This document shows positions 50,992 to 60,231 of a DNA stretch of 64,000 bases, one piece after another. The position numbers and the translations under genes are program-made. Source of the stretch: SHZI01 sp963698405 (GTDB taxonomy: Bacteria > Pseudomonadota > Gammaproteobacteria > Steroidobacterales > GCA-2729495); NCBI GenBank assembly GCA_963698405.1, contig CAVOQT010000002.1, forward strand, positions 310,001-374,000, written 5' to 3'. Below the pieces are notes generated by a model. The model saw only the letters and a list, made by a program, of their open reading frames with translations, was not told the DNA's origin and did not search any database. Position 1 is the stretch's first letter. Every line of letters starts with the position of its first letter.

Positions 50992-53076
50992 TCAGACTGC
51001 GCCGTACCGGTCGCCGGCACCGATCCAGCGATGCCTGAGTTCTTCCACGGCAGCAGGTGCCGTGGCCAGCAGCTCGCGTGCGATTCGCTGTACCGCCGGT
51101 GCCAGATCAGCATCGCGTACCAGATCAGCGACCCGCAGCTGCATCAAGCCGGTCTGGCGGGTGCCCAGTACCTCGCCAGGTCCGCGCAGTTCCAGGTCAC
51201 GCTGCGCTACTTCAAAGCCATCATTGGTGGCGCGCAGTACTTCGAGCCGCGCGCGTGCCATTTCGGCCAGCGGACTCCGGTACAGCAGCACACAGGTGCT
51301 GGAGTCGTGCCCGCGGCCCACGCGGCCGCGCAACTGGTGCAGCTGTGAGAGCCCCAGACGCTCGGCGTTCTCGATGATCATCAGGCTGGCGGTGGGGACA
51401 TCCACGCCGACTTCAATGACGGTGGTTGCGACCAGCAGCTGTAACTGTCCGGCCACAAAGGCCTTCATGGTTCGCTCTTTATCCGTGCTGCTCATTCGTC
51501 CGTGAATCAGACCGACACGTATTCCGGGCAATGCCTCCGTCAGAGCCGCTGCGGTAGGTTCGGCAGCCTGCGAGGCGAGATGCTCGGATTCTTCGATCAG
51601 CGGACAAACCCAGTATGCCTGTGCGCCAGCGCGACAGGCATCGCGTACGCGTGTGACCACTTCGGCACGCCGCCGCTCGGGCAGGGCGATGGTGGTGACG
51701 GGCTGCCGGCCGGGGGGCAGCTCACGGATGACTGAGGTGTCGAGGTCGGCGTAGAGCGTCATGGCCAGCGTGCGCGGAATCGGTGTTGCGGTCATCACCA
51801 GCTGGTGCGGCCGGACTGAATCAGTGGCGCCCTTGTCCATCAGCTGCAGCCGTTGATGGACACCAAACCGGTGCTGCTCATCGACGACCACCAGCGCCAG
51901 GCTGTGATAGTCCAGGCCTGCCTGGAACAGCGCGTGTGTGCCCACCAGTACCTGTGCAGTGCCATCTGCTGCTGCGGCATAGGCCTGTTCACGGGCCCGC
52001 TTGCGCAAGCTGCCGGATAGCCAGACCACACTGATGCCGAGCGGCTCAAGCCAACGCTGAAAGGTATTGCGGTGCTGTTCGGCCAGCAGTTCTGTCGGCG
52101 CCATGATCGCGACCTGGTGACCATGTGCGACAGCTGTGAGCGCTGCCGCTGCTGCGACCACCGTTTTGCCGCAGCCCACATCGCCCTGCACCAGACGCAT
52201 CATCGGATGCGGCTGGGCGAGGTCGGTATCGATATCCGACAACGCTGCTTGCTGTCCGCCGGTCAGGGTGAAACCGAGCTTGCCCGCGAAGCGTTTGCGC
52301 AGCTCAGTGGCGGCGGGCAGCGTTGCTGGCAACGCACTGGCTTGGTCCTCACGGGCGCGTTCGCGGATCTGGCGCAGGCTCAAGTGATGCGCCAGCATTT
52401 CTTCCAGTGCCAGCCGGCGCTGGCAGGGATGCAAGCCACTGCTCAGCAATGACAGGTCGGCGCCAGCGGGCGGCCGATGCACGAATTGCAGCGCCTCGCG
52501 CAGCGAGGGCAGCCCGAGACGGCTGGTTTCCGTGGTGGGCAACGCATCTGGCAATGTGGCCAGATACCGGCTGAGCACCTGGTCGGTGAGGTCGCGGATG
52601 CGAAACTGGGCCATGCCCTCGACCGTGGGATAAACCGGCGTCAGCCGCTCTTCCAGCGGTGCTGACTGGTCCGGCAGCAGCACCCGATATTCCGGATGCA
52701 CTATTTCATTGCCCAGCGGGCCAGGGCGCACCTCGCCATAACAACGCAGGCGGGCACCGCTGATCAGATTGTTCTGCTGGGCGCGCGAGAAATGAAAGAA
52801 GCGCAGGGTCAGTTGACCGGTGCGGTCGGTGATACGCACGAGCAGGCTGCGGCGTTGCCGGTAGACGACATCCGCCACTGCGATCACACCCTCGACCACC
52901 ACCCGTTGACCTGGGTGGAGCGTGCCGAGTGGTGACAGCCGGGTGCGGTCTTCGTAGCGTTGCGGCAGCAGGAACAGCAGGTCCAGCGGACGGGTGATCC
53001 CCAGCCGGAGCAGGCGTTCTTCTGCGGCCGGCCCGACTCCGCGCAGCGAGCGGAGCTCAGGCGACGAGGATTGCAT
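50992..53076 (-). CDS. recG: ATP-dependent DNA helicase RecG
   Basis: RecG remodels stalled forks and branched DNA. The protein is 694 aa (E. coli 693). An N-terminal wedge/OB domain begins LRSLRGVGPAAEERLLRLGI. Motif I is GDVGCGKT, motif II VVDEQHRFG, motif III VMTATPIPRTLA, and the later motifs include ATTVIEVGVDVP and QLRGRVGRG. ATG 53076 overlaps the 3' end of ridA by 20 bp; a start 17 codons earlier is possible but not conserved. Confidence 0.97.
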   Translation of the reverse strand: MQSSSPELRSLRGVGPAAEERLLRLGITRPLDLLFLLPQRYEDRTRLSPLGTLHPGQRVVVEGVIAVADVVYRQRRSLLVRITDRTGQLTLRFFHFSRAQQNNLISGARLRCYGEVRPGPLGNEIVHPEYRVLLPDQSAPLEERLTPVYPTVEGMAQFRIRDLTDQVLSRYLATLPDALPTTETSRLGLPSLREALQFVHRPPAGADLSLLSSGLHPCQRRLALEEMLAHHLSLRQIRERAREDQASALPATLPAATELRKRFAGKLGFTLTGGQQAALSDIDTDLAQPHPMMRLVQGDVGCGKTVVAAAAALTAVAHGHQVAIMAPTELLAEQHRNTFQRWLEPLGISVVWLSGSLRKRAREQAYAAAADGTAQVLVGTHALFQAGLDYHSLALVVVDEQHRFGVHQRLQLMDKGATDSVRPHQLVMTATPIPRTLAMTLYADLDTSVIRELPPGRQPVTTIALPERRRAEVVTRVRDACRAGAQAYWVCPLIEESEHLASQAAEPTAAALTEALPGIRVGLIHGRMSSTDKERTMKAFVAGQLQLLVATTVIEVGVDVPTASLMIIENAERLGLSQLHQLRGRVGRGHDSSTCVLLYRSPLAEMARARLEVLRATNDGFEVAQRDLELRGPGEVLGTRQTGLMQLRVADLVRDADLAPAVQRIARELLATAPAAVEELRHRWIGAGDRYGAV

Positions 53077-53437
53077 CCGCCTCGACAGCAGCACCGCGCG
53101 GCAGTGAGGCGACACCGATGGCAGCACGGGCGGGATAAGGCTGCGTGAAGAACTCGGCCATCACTTCATTGACGATGCCGAAGTGGGACAGATCAGTGAG
53201 GAAAACCGTGACTTTGGCCGCGCTGTCCAGCGAGGTGCCGGCCGCCGCGGCGACTGCAGCGAGATTGCTGAATACCTGTTTGATGTGTGTGCGCATATCG
53301 CCCTCGACGAGCTGGCCAGTGGCCGGGTCGAGGGGCAACTGCCCGGATAGATAGATAGCCCCGCCGGCGCGGATCGCCTGTGAATAGGTACCGATGGCAG
53401 CGGGCGCATGCGGGCTGTTGATGGCTTGTCTGGACAT
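53057..53437 (-). CDS. ridA: RidA family reactive intermediate/imine deaminase
   Basis: RidA hydrolyses reactive enamine/imine products of PLP enzymes. The protein is 126 aa, a trimeric fold. Motifs are SPHAPAAIGTYSQAIRAGG, YLSGQLPLDPATG and the C-terminal YPARAAIGVASLPRGAAVEADAI with the substrate-binding Arg (PARAA). It lies between spoT and recG, the spoT-ridA-recG order known in gammaproteobacteria. Confidence 0.96.
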   Translation of the reverse strand: MSRQAINSPHAPAAIGTYSQAIRAGGAIYLSGQLPLDPATGQLVEGDMRTHIKQVFSNLAAVAAAAGTSLDSAAKVTVFLTDLSHFGIVNEVMAEFFTQPYPARAAIGVASLPRGAAVEADAILVA

Positions 53438-53461
53438 GGACTGAAAAACTCCGGAACGGGA

Positions 53462-55648
53462 TCAGGTACAGGTACGACTCAGTTTCTTCACGACTTTCAT
53501 GCGCCGGATGCTGCGGATGACCTGGGCGAGTTGCTTGCGGTCGCGGACCAGGATCGAAAACAGCATGGCAGCCGAATCATCGTGGCGTTCGTCGATCGAA
53601 ACCTGTTCGATATTCGAGTCTGCATCTGCAATCCGGCTGGCCACCTCGGCGAGCACACCGGGCCGGTTGTCCACATCGATACGTATCTCGGCGGAGAACT
53701 CCCGGTTGATGCCGGATTGCCAGCTTACCGTGATCCACTTGTTCGGCTGCTTGCGGTACTCACTGAGATTGCCGCAGGCATTGCGGTGTATTACCACACC
53801 GCGACCTGCGCTCAGATAACCCATGATCGGATCACCAGGAATCGGGTGACAGCAGCGTGCGTAGGAAACCACCAGGCCTTCAGTGCCGGCGATGGCAATC
53901 GACGTCGGTGCTTCGGGCATTGCCGGCACCGTAGCCGTGCCCGAAGTGCCACTGGCAGCAGCGGGACTGACGGGCTGGAGAATGGCCTTGGCGACCAGCG
54001 GCGCCAGTCGCTCACCCAGGCCCAGTTGCCTGAACAACTCATCGGCACTCTTTAACTTGAATTCGGCCAGTAGCGCATGGATCCGTTCATCGCTGATCTT
54101 GCGCAAGGGCGTGCCGGCATCACGCATTGCCTGATCGAGCAGCCGGCGACCCAGATCCTGGGCTTCGCCCTGACGCAGGTTCTTCAGATACTGGCGTACC
54201 GCTGTGCGGGCTTTTGCGGTAACCACAAAATTGACCCAGCTGGGATTCGGTCGGGCGGTCTTCGCCGTGATGACCTCTACGGTCTGCCCGTTCTCGATCT
54301 GGGTGCGCAGCGGAACCAGTCGTCGGTCGATTTTGGCCGCAACGCACCGGTTGCCCACGTCTGTATGTACCGCATACGCGAAATCCACGCAGGTCGCACC
54401 GCGCGGCAGACGCATGATCTCGCCTTTGGGCGTGAATACATAAACAGCATCGGGGAACAGGTCGACCTTGACGTGCTCCATGAACTCTTCCGGGTTGGTT
54501 GCCAACTGCATCTCACTGATGCTGGCCAGCCATTCCCTGGCACGTGCCTGCGGCGGCGGTACTTCCTGGTCGCTTTCCTTGTAATGCCAGTGCGCTGCGA
54601 TGCCGGTTTCTGCAACGCGCCCCATCTCGTTCGTTCGTATCTGCACTTCAATCGGTATGCCGTTGGGTCCGAACAGGCTGGTGTGCAGGGACTGATAACC
54701 GTTGATGCGTGGAATCGCGATGTAGTCCTTGAAACGCCCAGGCATTGGTTTGTAGATCTGATGCACCACGCCCAGCACCCGGTAACACTCGTCTACCGAA
54801 TCGACGACTACACGAAAACCGAATACATCGGCGATGTCGGCCATCGAACGTTTCTTGGTCTCCATTTTCCGGTAGATGCTGTAGAGGTGCTTCTTGCGTC
54901 CGGTAACCGTCGCACTCAGTCCGGTGTCCCGCAGCGCCTGGTTGAGTTTCTCGGAAATGTTCTTGACGAATTGGCGCTGGTTGCCTTCAGCCTTGCGCAC
55001 TGCCTTGTCGAGCACCCGGTAACGGAACGGGTGCGCGTGACGAAAGCCGAGATCCTCCAGTTCCGTCTTGAGCGAATTCATGCCGAGGCGGTTGGCGATC
55101 GGCGCGTAGATTTCCAGGGTCTCGCGGGCTATGCGGCTTTGTTTTGCCGGTGGCACCGAGTCCAGTGTCTGCATATTGTGCAGGCGGTCAGCGAGTTTGA
55201 GCAGAATCACGCGGATGTCCTGCACCATCGCGAGCATCATTTTGCGAAAGCTCTCGACCTGCAGTTCGCTGCGGCTGTTGAAGTTCAGCTTTTCCAGCTT
55301 GCTGACGCCATCTACCAGCGAGGCGATTTCAGCGCCGAACTTCTGGGCGATTTCATCTTTGGCCGTCGGCGTGTCTTCGATGACATCGTGCAGAAGTGCC
55401 GCAGCGATACTCGGGTAGTCGAGATGGAGGTCGGCGAGGATGCCGGCAACTGCGAGTGGATGCGTGATGTAGGCATCGCCGGATTGCCGCTTTTGCCCTT
55501 CATGGCGGCTGGCGCTGAAGGCGTGCGCTTCGGTGATCAGCTTGAGTTGCTGGCGTGACAGATAGGAGGTCTTGGCCAGCAAGCCGGCCAAGCCGCTGGT
55601 GCGGCGCTTCAGCGGCAGGTGACTCAGTATGGTTGCGGCATAGTCCAT
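53462..55648 (-). CDS. spoT: Bifunctional (p)ppGpp synthetase/hydrolase SpoT
   Basis: SpoT sets alarmone levels in the stringent response. The protein is 728 aa. The HD hydrolase site is intact: THPLAVAGIL (H63), LLHDVIEDT (H87, D88). The synthetase region includes VFGFRVVVDSVDECYRVLG and GRFKDYIAIPRINGYQSLHTS. A TGS domain (DAVYVFTPKGEIMRLPRGATCVDFAY) and a C-terminal ACT domain follow. The rpoZ-spoT order matches E. coli. ATG 55648 directly follows a hairpin that may hide its ribosome-binding site. Confidence 0.98.
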   Translation of the reverse strand: MDYAATILSHLPLKRRTSGLAGLLAKTSYLSRQQLKLITEAHAFSASRHEGQKRQSGDAYITHPLAVAGILADLHLDYPSIAAALLHDVIEDTPTAKDEIAQKFGAEIASLVDGVSKLEKLNFNSRSELQVESFRKMMLAMVQDIRVILLKLADRLHNMQTLDSVPPAKQSRIARETLEIYAPIANRLGMNSLKTELEDLGFRHAHPFRYRVLDKAVRKAEGNQRQFVKNISEKLNQALRDTGLSATVTGRKKHLYSIYRKMETKKRSMADIADVFGFRVVVDSVDECYRVLGVVHQIYKPMPGRFKDYIAIPRINGYQSLHTSLFGPNGIPIEVQIRTNEMGRVAETGIAAHWHYKESDQEVPPPQARAREWLASISEMQLATNPEEFMEHVKVDLFPDAVYVFTPKGEIMRLPRGATCVDFAYAVHTDVGNRCVAAKIDRRLVPLRTQIENGQTVEVITAKTARPNPSWVNFVVTAKARTAVRQYLKNLRQGEAQDLGRRLLDQAMRDAGTPLRKISDERIHALLAEFKLKSADELFRQLGLGERLAPLVAKAILQPVSPAAASGTSGTATVPAMPEAPTSIAIAGTEGLVVSYARCCHPIPGDPIMGYLSAGRGVVIHRNACGNLSEYRKQPNKWITVSWQSGINREFSAEIRIDVDNRPGVLAEVASRIADADSNIEQVSIDERHDDSAAMLFSILVRDRKQLAQVIRSIRRMKVVKKLSRTCT

Positions 55649-55675
55649 GGCAGGGATTCTAGCTCCCTCCCTGCC
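55649..55675 (-). promoter_or_regulatory. Hairpin immediately before the spoT start
   Basis: On the minus strand GGCAGGGA pairs with TCCCTGCC (8 bp), and the ATG of spoT follows directly. The 11-nt loop contains GGGAG, the probable Shine-Dalgarno. This could modulate spoT translation. Confidence 0.5.
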
Positions 55676-55694
55676 GGACGGTGTGACAGTGACA

Positions 55695-55712
55695 CTGATT
55701 CCCGTGAATCAG
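55695..55712 (-). terminator. Hairpin just after the rpoZ stop
   Basis: CTGATTC and GAATCAG form a 7-bp stem with a 4-nt loop, 5 nt after the rpoZ stop on the minus strand. There is no U tract, so any termination would be weak; mRNA processing or stabilisation is possible. Confidence 0.4.
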
Positions 55713-55717
55713 CCGGC

Positions 55718-56017
55718 TCAGTCCGGCAGGTCGTCATCCAGTTGGTCCAGCCGCAGGGGAACCTCGGCGCGGGCCATCTCGGCCTGCTCAATTGCCAGAC
55801 GGTCTTCCGGAGACTGGTCTGCTTCGGCGAGCAAATCCCGGGTGATCAGTCCTTCCGCGATTTCGCGCAGTGCGATAACCGTGGGCTTGTCGTTCTCGCG
55901 CTCGACCAGCGGCTCGGCGCCGTTCGCAATGCGGCGGGCGCGCTTGGCAGCGACCAGCACCAGCTCAAACAGGTTGGATACATTCTGCAGACTGTCTTCG
56001 ACGGTAATCCGGGCCAT
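55718..56017 (-). CDS. rpoZ: RNA polymerase subunit omega
   Basis: Omega assists RNA polymerase assembly and takes part in the ppGpp response. The protein is 99 aa (E. coli 91). It starts MARITVEDSLQNVSNLFELVLVAAKRARRI, followed by KPTVIALREIAEGLI and an acidic tail. ATG 56017 gives the family N-terminus. It is followed by spoT, as in E. coli. Confidence 0.97.
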   Translation of the reverse strand: MARITVEDSLQNVSNLFELVLVAAKRARRIANGAEPLVERENDKPTVIALREIAEGLITRDLLAEADQSPEDRLAIEQAEMARAEVPLRLDQLDDDLPD

Positions 56018-56130
56018 TGCGTGTTCCTGTTGCTGCTTGCGATGCGGGTAACGGAGCGGGACTCTAGCCGTCACGCCAGCTGCGCTGCAATCACTTATGC
56101 CAACACAGTCTAAGTCGCCGCTTAAATTAC

Positions 56131-56796
56131 TCAGTTGCCGATGATCACCTGGACCGCTTCAGCACGGTCGGCCGCCTGCGTGGACAGATACTGCCCCTGG
56201 CCTTGAATGATTGCGCTCAGGTCATCGCTGGCCTGCCGCTGATCAGTATTGATCACGAGGAAGTCGAACTCTCGCCAGTGCGCCATGTCGTCGAGCGACT
56301 GGCTCAGACGCTGACGGATAACGTCCTCGGAGTCCGTCGCCCGGTTGCGCAGCCGGCGCTCAAGCTCGGTCACGCTGGGCGGCATGATGAATATCGAACG
56401 GCAGTGCGGGGCGTTCTTGCGGATCTGTTGCGCGCCCTGCCAGTCGATCTCAAGCAGTACGTTGCGCCCGGTGGCGAGTATCGCCTCGACCTGCGCCCGG
56501 CTGGTGCCATAGAGATTGCCGAACACACGGGCGTGTTCCAGAAATTCCCCGCCAGCGACCATCGCCTCGAAGCGGGCCTCGTCGACGAAGAAATAGTCGC
56601 GCTCCGCCACTTCGCCGGGGCGTGGTTTGCGCGTGGTGAAGGATACCGAGAAGCAGAGTTCCGGATCGCGCGCCATCAATGCCTTGACGAGCGTGGTCTT
56701 GCCCGCGCCGGAGGGGGCAGAGAGCACGAACAGCGTGCCGGTTTTGGGCTCGTTGTTTTCCGTTTGCGGCAACTCTGGCACCGACATCAGCCTCAC
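56131..56796 (-). CDS. gmk: Guanylate kinase
   Basis: Gmk phosphorylates GMP to GDP. The protein is 221 aa (E. coli 207). The P-loop SAPSGAGKTTL is at about 26-36, the GMP-binding region SFTTRKPRPGEVAERDYFFV and the lid LRNRATDSEDVIRQRL. An N-terminal tail of about 20 residues is not conserved. ATG 56796 overlaps the yicC stop by 4 bp. Confidence 0.98.
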   Translation of the reverse strand: MRLMSVPELPQTENNEPKTGTLFVLSAPSGAGKTTLVKALMARDPELCFSVSFTTRKPRPGEVAERDYFFVDEARFEAMVAGGEFLEHARVFGNLYGTSRAQVEAILATGRNVLLEIDWQGAQQIRKNAPHCRSIFIMPPSVTELERRLRNRATDSEDVIRQRLSQSLDDMAHWREFDFLVINTDQRQASDDLSAIIQGQGQYLSTQAADRAEAVQVIIGN

Positions 56797-57659
56797 TCGA
56801 CGTTCTGAACCTGCTCGCGAATTTGCTCGATCAGCACCTTGATGTCTACGGCCGTCCGGGTGGTTTCCGCATCGGCGGATTTGGAGCCCAGCGTATTGGC
56901 CTCACGGTTGAATTCCTGGACCAGGAAATCCAGCCGACGCCCGACCGGTATGCCCGACTGAAGGTTGCTGCGGAACTCTGCGATATGGGCGCCAAGCCGG
57001 TCCAGCTCTTCGCTGACATCGAGTTTCTGTGCGAGCAGGGCGATTTCCTGCTCGAGCCGTTCGTGGTCGGCGGGGATGCCCAGCGCCGTGATCCGCTCGG
57101 CAAGTCGTTCACGAATGCGGGCCAGTACGGTTGGCAGGCGACCGATGACGGTGGCTACCCCGGTTTCGATTTCGATCAGCCGCCGTTCGAACATTTCCTC
57201 GATGCGTGCGCCTTCCCGTCCGCGTGCGTCTTCCAGGTCAGTCAGTGCTGCATCGAAGCTGCTGATAGCCAGTGGCAGCAGGGCGGAAAGATCCTGTTCT
57301 TCCTGCTCCAGGATGCCCGGCCAGCGCAGCAGTTCGAGCGGGTTTATCCCGGCAGGATTCTGCATCTCGCTGGCAAGCGTTTGCGCGTGGCTGATGAGCT
57401 GGCGCGCCAGCGTCAGATTGAGCTGACTGGCTGCCGGCTGTCCCTGAGGGCTGCGCAGACTGAGGCTTGCTTCGATACGGCCACGTCCCAGGCGCGCAGC
57501 GGCCAGTTGCCGGATCTCATTCTCGATGGGGCGGAACAGTTCGGGCAGCCTGAGCTGTACTTCAAGGTAACGATTGTTGACCGAGCGCAGCTCCCAGAGC
57601 AGAACGCCTTGCGGGGTGCCCGACTCGGCCTGTGCGAAGCCCGTCATGCTGCGGATCAA
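56793..57659 (-). CDS. YicC/YloC family endoribonuclease
   Basis: The protein is 288 aa. It starts MIRSMTGFAQAES, the hallmark of the family (YicC-like), with WELRSVNNRYLEVQLRLPE next and ending in the DUF1732 region LGSKSADAETTRTAVDIKVLIEQIREQVQNVE. YicC of E. coli is reported as an endoribonuclease acting on small RNAs. It overlaps gmk by 4 bp and diverges from the PP2C gene. Confidence 0.96.
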   Translation of the reverse strand: MIRSMTGFAQAESGTPQGVLLWELRSVNNRYLEVQLRLPELFRPIENEIRQLAAARLGRGRIEASLSLRSPQGQPAASQLNLTLARQLISHAQTLASEMQNPAGINPLELLRWPGILEQEEQDLSALLPLAISSFDAALTDLEDARGREGARIEEMFERRLIEIETGVATVIGRLPTVLARIRERLAERITALGIPADHERLEQEIALLAQKLDVSEELDRLGAHIAEFRSNLQSGIPVGRRLDFLVQEFNREANTLGSKSADAETTRTAVDIKVLIEQIREQVQNVE

Positions 57660-57804
57660 GTGCTGTACTCCTGGTAAAAGTGCCTGCGCTGTGGCCGTGT
57701 GCCTGCAGTTATGGCAAAGATTGTGTGCATCGCTGAGGGGTGACGGCTTAGACTGTCGTGCGCTGCGCTACATTGTAGTTCCGCACCCCCGCTTTTTTAT
57801 ACAC

Positions 57805-58569
57805 ATGGTCTTTTCCGGTGAGGTCGCCTTGCGAGTCGAGTACGCAGATCTGAGCCTGATCGGTGATCGGGAAGAAAATCAGGACCGGGTTCTGGTCGTT
57901 GCCGGCGAGCAGTCGGTATTACTCATTGCCATCGATGGCATGGGCGGGCACTCGGACGGAGCCGCAGCAGCACAGCTGGCTGTCGAGACCATTCGGGATG
58001 CATTCAGTCGCGTCCATCAGCCGGTCTTTGATCCGATCGGTTTCCTGCATCTGGCCATCGGCCGGGCGCACGCCAACCTGGTTCTGCTCGGCGCAAGCCT
58101 GCCCATGGAGGCACGTCCGCGTGCGACCTGTGCGCTGTGCCTGGTGCAGGATGACGCTGCGTTCTTTGCCCATGTCGGCGACAGCCGCGTGTACCACCTG
58201 CGTGGCGGCAAGGTTCTCGAGCGTACTCGTGACCACAGCCATGTCGAACTTCTGCTTCAGGATGGCGTCATTACTGAAGCCGATATTGCGGCCCATCCGA
58301 TGCGCAACTATGTCGAGTGCTGCCTGGGCGGTGATACGTGGCTGCCGGGCATGACGATCACGCGCCAGAAGCGCCTTGAATGCGGCGATATTCTGCTCGC
58401 CTGCTCCGATGGCCTGTGGTCGGGTCTGGGTGATGAACGGCTTGGTGGTCTGGGCACTGACGGCGAGGCGCTTGCCGTCGGCCTGCGCCGCATTGGCGAG
58501 CAGTCCGTTCGTATCAGCAGCCCCCACAGCGACAATACCTCCGCAGTTGCACTGCGCGTTCTGGAATGA
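57805..58569 (+). CDS. PP2C-family serine/threonine protein phosphatase
   Basis: The protein is 254 aa, soluble. Metal-binding motifs of PPM phosphatases are present: SLIGDREENQDRV, IAIDGMGGHSDG (D44), AHVGDSRVYHLRGG, LLACSDGLWSGL and SPHSDNTSAVAL. No matching eukaryotic-type kinase gene is nearby, so the partner kinase and substrates are unknown. It lies between yicC and rph. ATG 57805 is chosen; an open frame runs further upstream but overlaps yicC. Confidence 0.92.
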   Translation: MVFSGEVALRVEYADLSLIGDREENQDRVLVVAGEQSVLLIAIDGMGGHSDGAAAAQLAVETIRDAFSRVHQPVFDPIGFLHLAIGRAHANLVLLGASLPMEARPRATCALCLVQDDAAFFAHVGDSRVYHLRGGKVLERTRDHSHVELLLQDGVITEADIAAHPMRNYVECCLGGDTWLPGMTITRQKRLECGDILLACSDGLWSGLGDERLGGLGTDGEALAVGLRRIGEQSVRISSPHSDNTSAVALRVLE

Positions 58570-58608
58570 TCTGACGGCCGGTTCGCGGCCCACAAGGATT
58601 GGATAGAC

Positions 58609-59388
58609 ATGTCTGAGAGTACTGCTTCGCCGCGGCCGAGCCGGCGTCTGGTCGGTGAACTGCGTCCCGTGGGCTTCACAACCGGCTTCACGCGCCATGC
58701 CGAGGGTTCGGTGCTGGCAAGCTTCGGCGATACCCGTGTGCTGTGCACCGCCAGCGTTGAATCCGGTGTGCCGTCTTTCTTGCGCAATTCGGGGCGTGGC
58801 TGGATTACTGCCGAGTACGGCATGCTGCCGCGCTCGACGCACAGTCGCATGCGCCGTGAGTCTGCGCAGGGCAAGCAGAGCGGAAGAACGCAGGAAATCC
58901 AGCGGCTTATCGGCCGCTCCTTGCGTGCGGCGGCCAATCTCGAAGCGCTCGGCGAGCGCACCATTACGCTTGATTGTGACGTGCTGCAGGCTGATGGCGG
59001 TACGCGTACTGCAGCCATCTCGGGCAGCTATGTGGCGCTGGTAATCGCGATCGAGTCCCTGCTGCGCAGTCGTAGCATTGCCACCAGTCCCCTGCATGGC
59101 CAGATTGCAGCGGTGTCGGTCGGGATCTTTCGCGGCCTGCCGGTCCTCGATCTCGATTATGCGGAAGACGCGGGCGCCGAAACCGATATGAACGTCGTGA
59201 TGAATGAAGCCGGCAGCTTCATCGAGGTGCAGGGTACTGCTGAAGGCCATGCCTTTCGCCGTGATGAACTCAACACGCTGCTCGACCTTGCGGCGAGCGG
59301 TATTCGCGGCATCATGACGGCGCAGACCGCTGCGATTGATGACTGGCGTGACCAGCAGAAGCCCGGCAGTCGGGGGCGACCTGGCTGA
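58609..59388 (+). CDS. rph: Ribonuclease PH
   Basis: Rph is a phosphorolytic 3'-exoribonuclease that trims tRNA precursors. The protein is 259 aa with full family length; the C-terminus goes beyond the E. coli 238 aa by a short tail. Motifs are RPSRRLVGELRPVGFTTGFT, GWITAEYGMLPRSTHSR, QEIQRLIGRSLRA and the phosphate-site region DCDVLQADGGTRTAAI. rdgB follows after 6 bp. Confidence 0.97.
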   Translation: MSESTASPRPSRRLVGELRPVGFTTGFTRHAEGSVLASFGDTRVLCTASVESGVPSFLRNSGRGWITAEYGMLPRSTHSRMRRESAQGKQSGRTQEIQRLIGRSLRAAANLEALGERTITLDCDVLQADGGTRTAAISGSYVALVIAIESLLRSRSIATSPLHGQIAAVSVGIFRGLPVLDLDYAEDAGAETDMNVVMNEAGSFIEVQGTAEGHAFRRDELNTLLDLAASGIRGIMTAQTAAIDDWRDQQKPGSRGRPG

Positions 59389-59394
59389 GTAGTC

Positions 59395-59997
59395 ATGGAG
59401 GCGCCACACAAGCTTGTGCTGGCCAGTGACAATCCCGGCAAGCTGCGTGAATTCCAGCTGCTGCTGGGCTCCCATTGGCAGCTGATCGCGCAATCCAGTC
59501 TCGGTGTTGTACCCGTTGCCGAGACGGGCACCAGCTTTAGCCAGAACGCTCTACAGAAGGCCCGGCATGCTTCTGCCGTTACCGGTTTGCCCGCACTGGC
59601 CGACGACTCCGGAATTGAAGTCGATGCGCTGCATGGGGCGCCCGGTATCTATTCCGCCCGGTATGCTGGTGTCGGCGCCAGTGATGCAGCCAACAATGCG
59701 AAATTGCTGGCCGAACTGGCTGGCGTGCCTGCTGCCGGGCGCACGGCGCGGTATCGCTGCTGCCTGGTTTTCGTCCGCGATGCAGGGGATGTCTCGCCAC
59801 TGCTTGCCGAGGGTGTCTGGGAGGGGCGAATTGCTGAATCCTGCCGGGGGGCGGGAGGCTTTGGTTATGACCCGCTGTTTATTGATCCGCACAGCGGTAT
59901 GCGTGTCGCCGAGATGGATCCGGCCGAAAAAAACCTGCGCAGCCATCGCTACACAGCGCTACGACAGCTGCAGGAACTTCTGGCGGGCAGAGCCTGA
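59395..59997 (+). CDS. rdgB: XTP/dITP diphosphatase RdgB (Ham1 family)
   Basis: RdgB hydrolyses non-canonical purine nucleotides such as dITP and XTP. The protein is 200 aa. It begins with LVLASDNPGKLREFQ, then ALADDSGIEVDAL with the catalytic Asp, GAPGIYSARYAG, and GGFGYDPLFIDP near the C-terminus, all typical. Its position after rph matches other gammaproteobacteria. Confidence 0.97.
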   Translation: MEAPHKLVLASDNPGKLREFQLLLGSHWQLIAQSSLGVVPVAETGTSFSQNALQKARHASAVTGLPALADDSGIEVDALHGAPGIYSARYAGVGASDAANNAKLLAELAGVPAAGRTARYRCCLVFVRDAGDVSPLLAEGVWEGRIAESCRGAGGFGYDPLFIDPHSGMRVAEMDPAEKNLRSHRYTALRQLQELLAGRA

Positions 59998-60097
59998 GCG
60001 GCCGCTGGTGGCGGTTCTTATGCACAAGGCGGTACGAGTCGCTAAATATCATGGAGATACAGTTCCGGTATTAAGTTGAATACCTATTATTGCAATG

Positions 60098-60110
60098 TAA
60101 GTGCTTGATA
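60098..60110 (-). promoter_or_regulatory. IHF consensus match
   Basis: The minus strand reads TATCAAGCACTTA, a full match to the IHF consensus WATCAANNNNTTR, in an AT-rich stretch about 100 bp before two DnaA boxes. Bends of this kind occur in origins and DnaA-regulatory sites. Confidence 0.45.
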
Positions 60111-60206
60111 AACAAAAACTTGTTGTTTTGGCTATTTCTTCACCAAACCAACAGATTCCCTCTCGTTGCGTAAAGCGCAGAGGCTTCAAAGCAAACTCTC
60201 CACAGA

Positions 60207-60231
60207 GTTATCCACAGCTTCTGTGGATAAC
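60207..60231. repeat. Inverted pair of perfect DnaA boxes upstream of rpmE
   Basis: Two 11-bp arms, GTTATCCACAG and CTGTGGATAAC, flank a 3-nt centre (CTT). Each arm contains the perfect DnaA box TTATCCACA (60208-60216 on plus, 60222-60230 on minus). The centre is about 110 bp before rpmE. Confidence 0.75.

Noticed and set aside
54077..55558. 493-codon open frame antisense to spoT
   Set aside because: Same reasoning: complementary to conserved coding sequence, no known motif, no ribosome-binding site of note.
57919..59493. 524-codon open frame antisense to the PP2C gene and rph
   Set aside because: It spans two conserved genes and their gap on the opposite strand; the composition looks like a codon-bias shadow.
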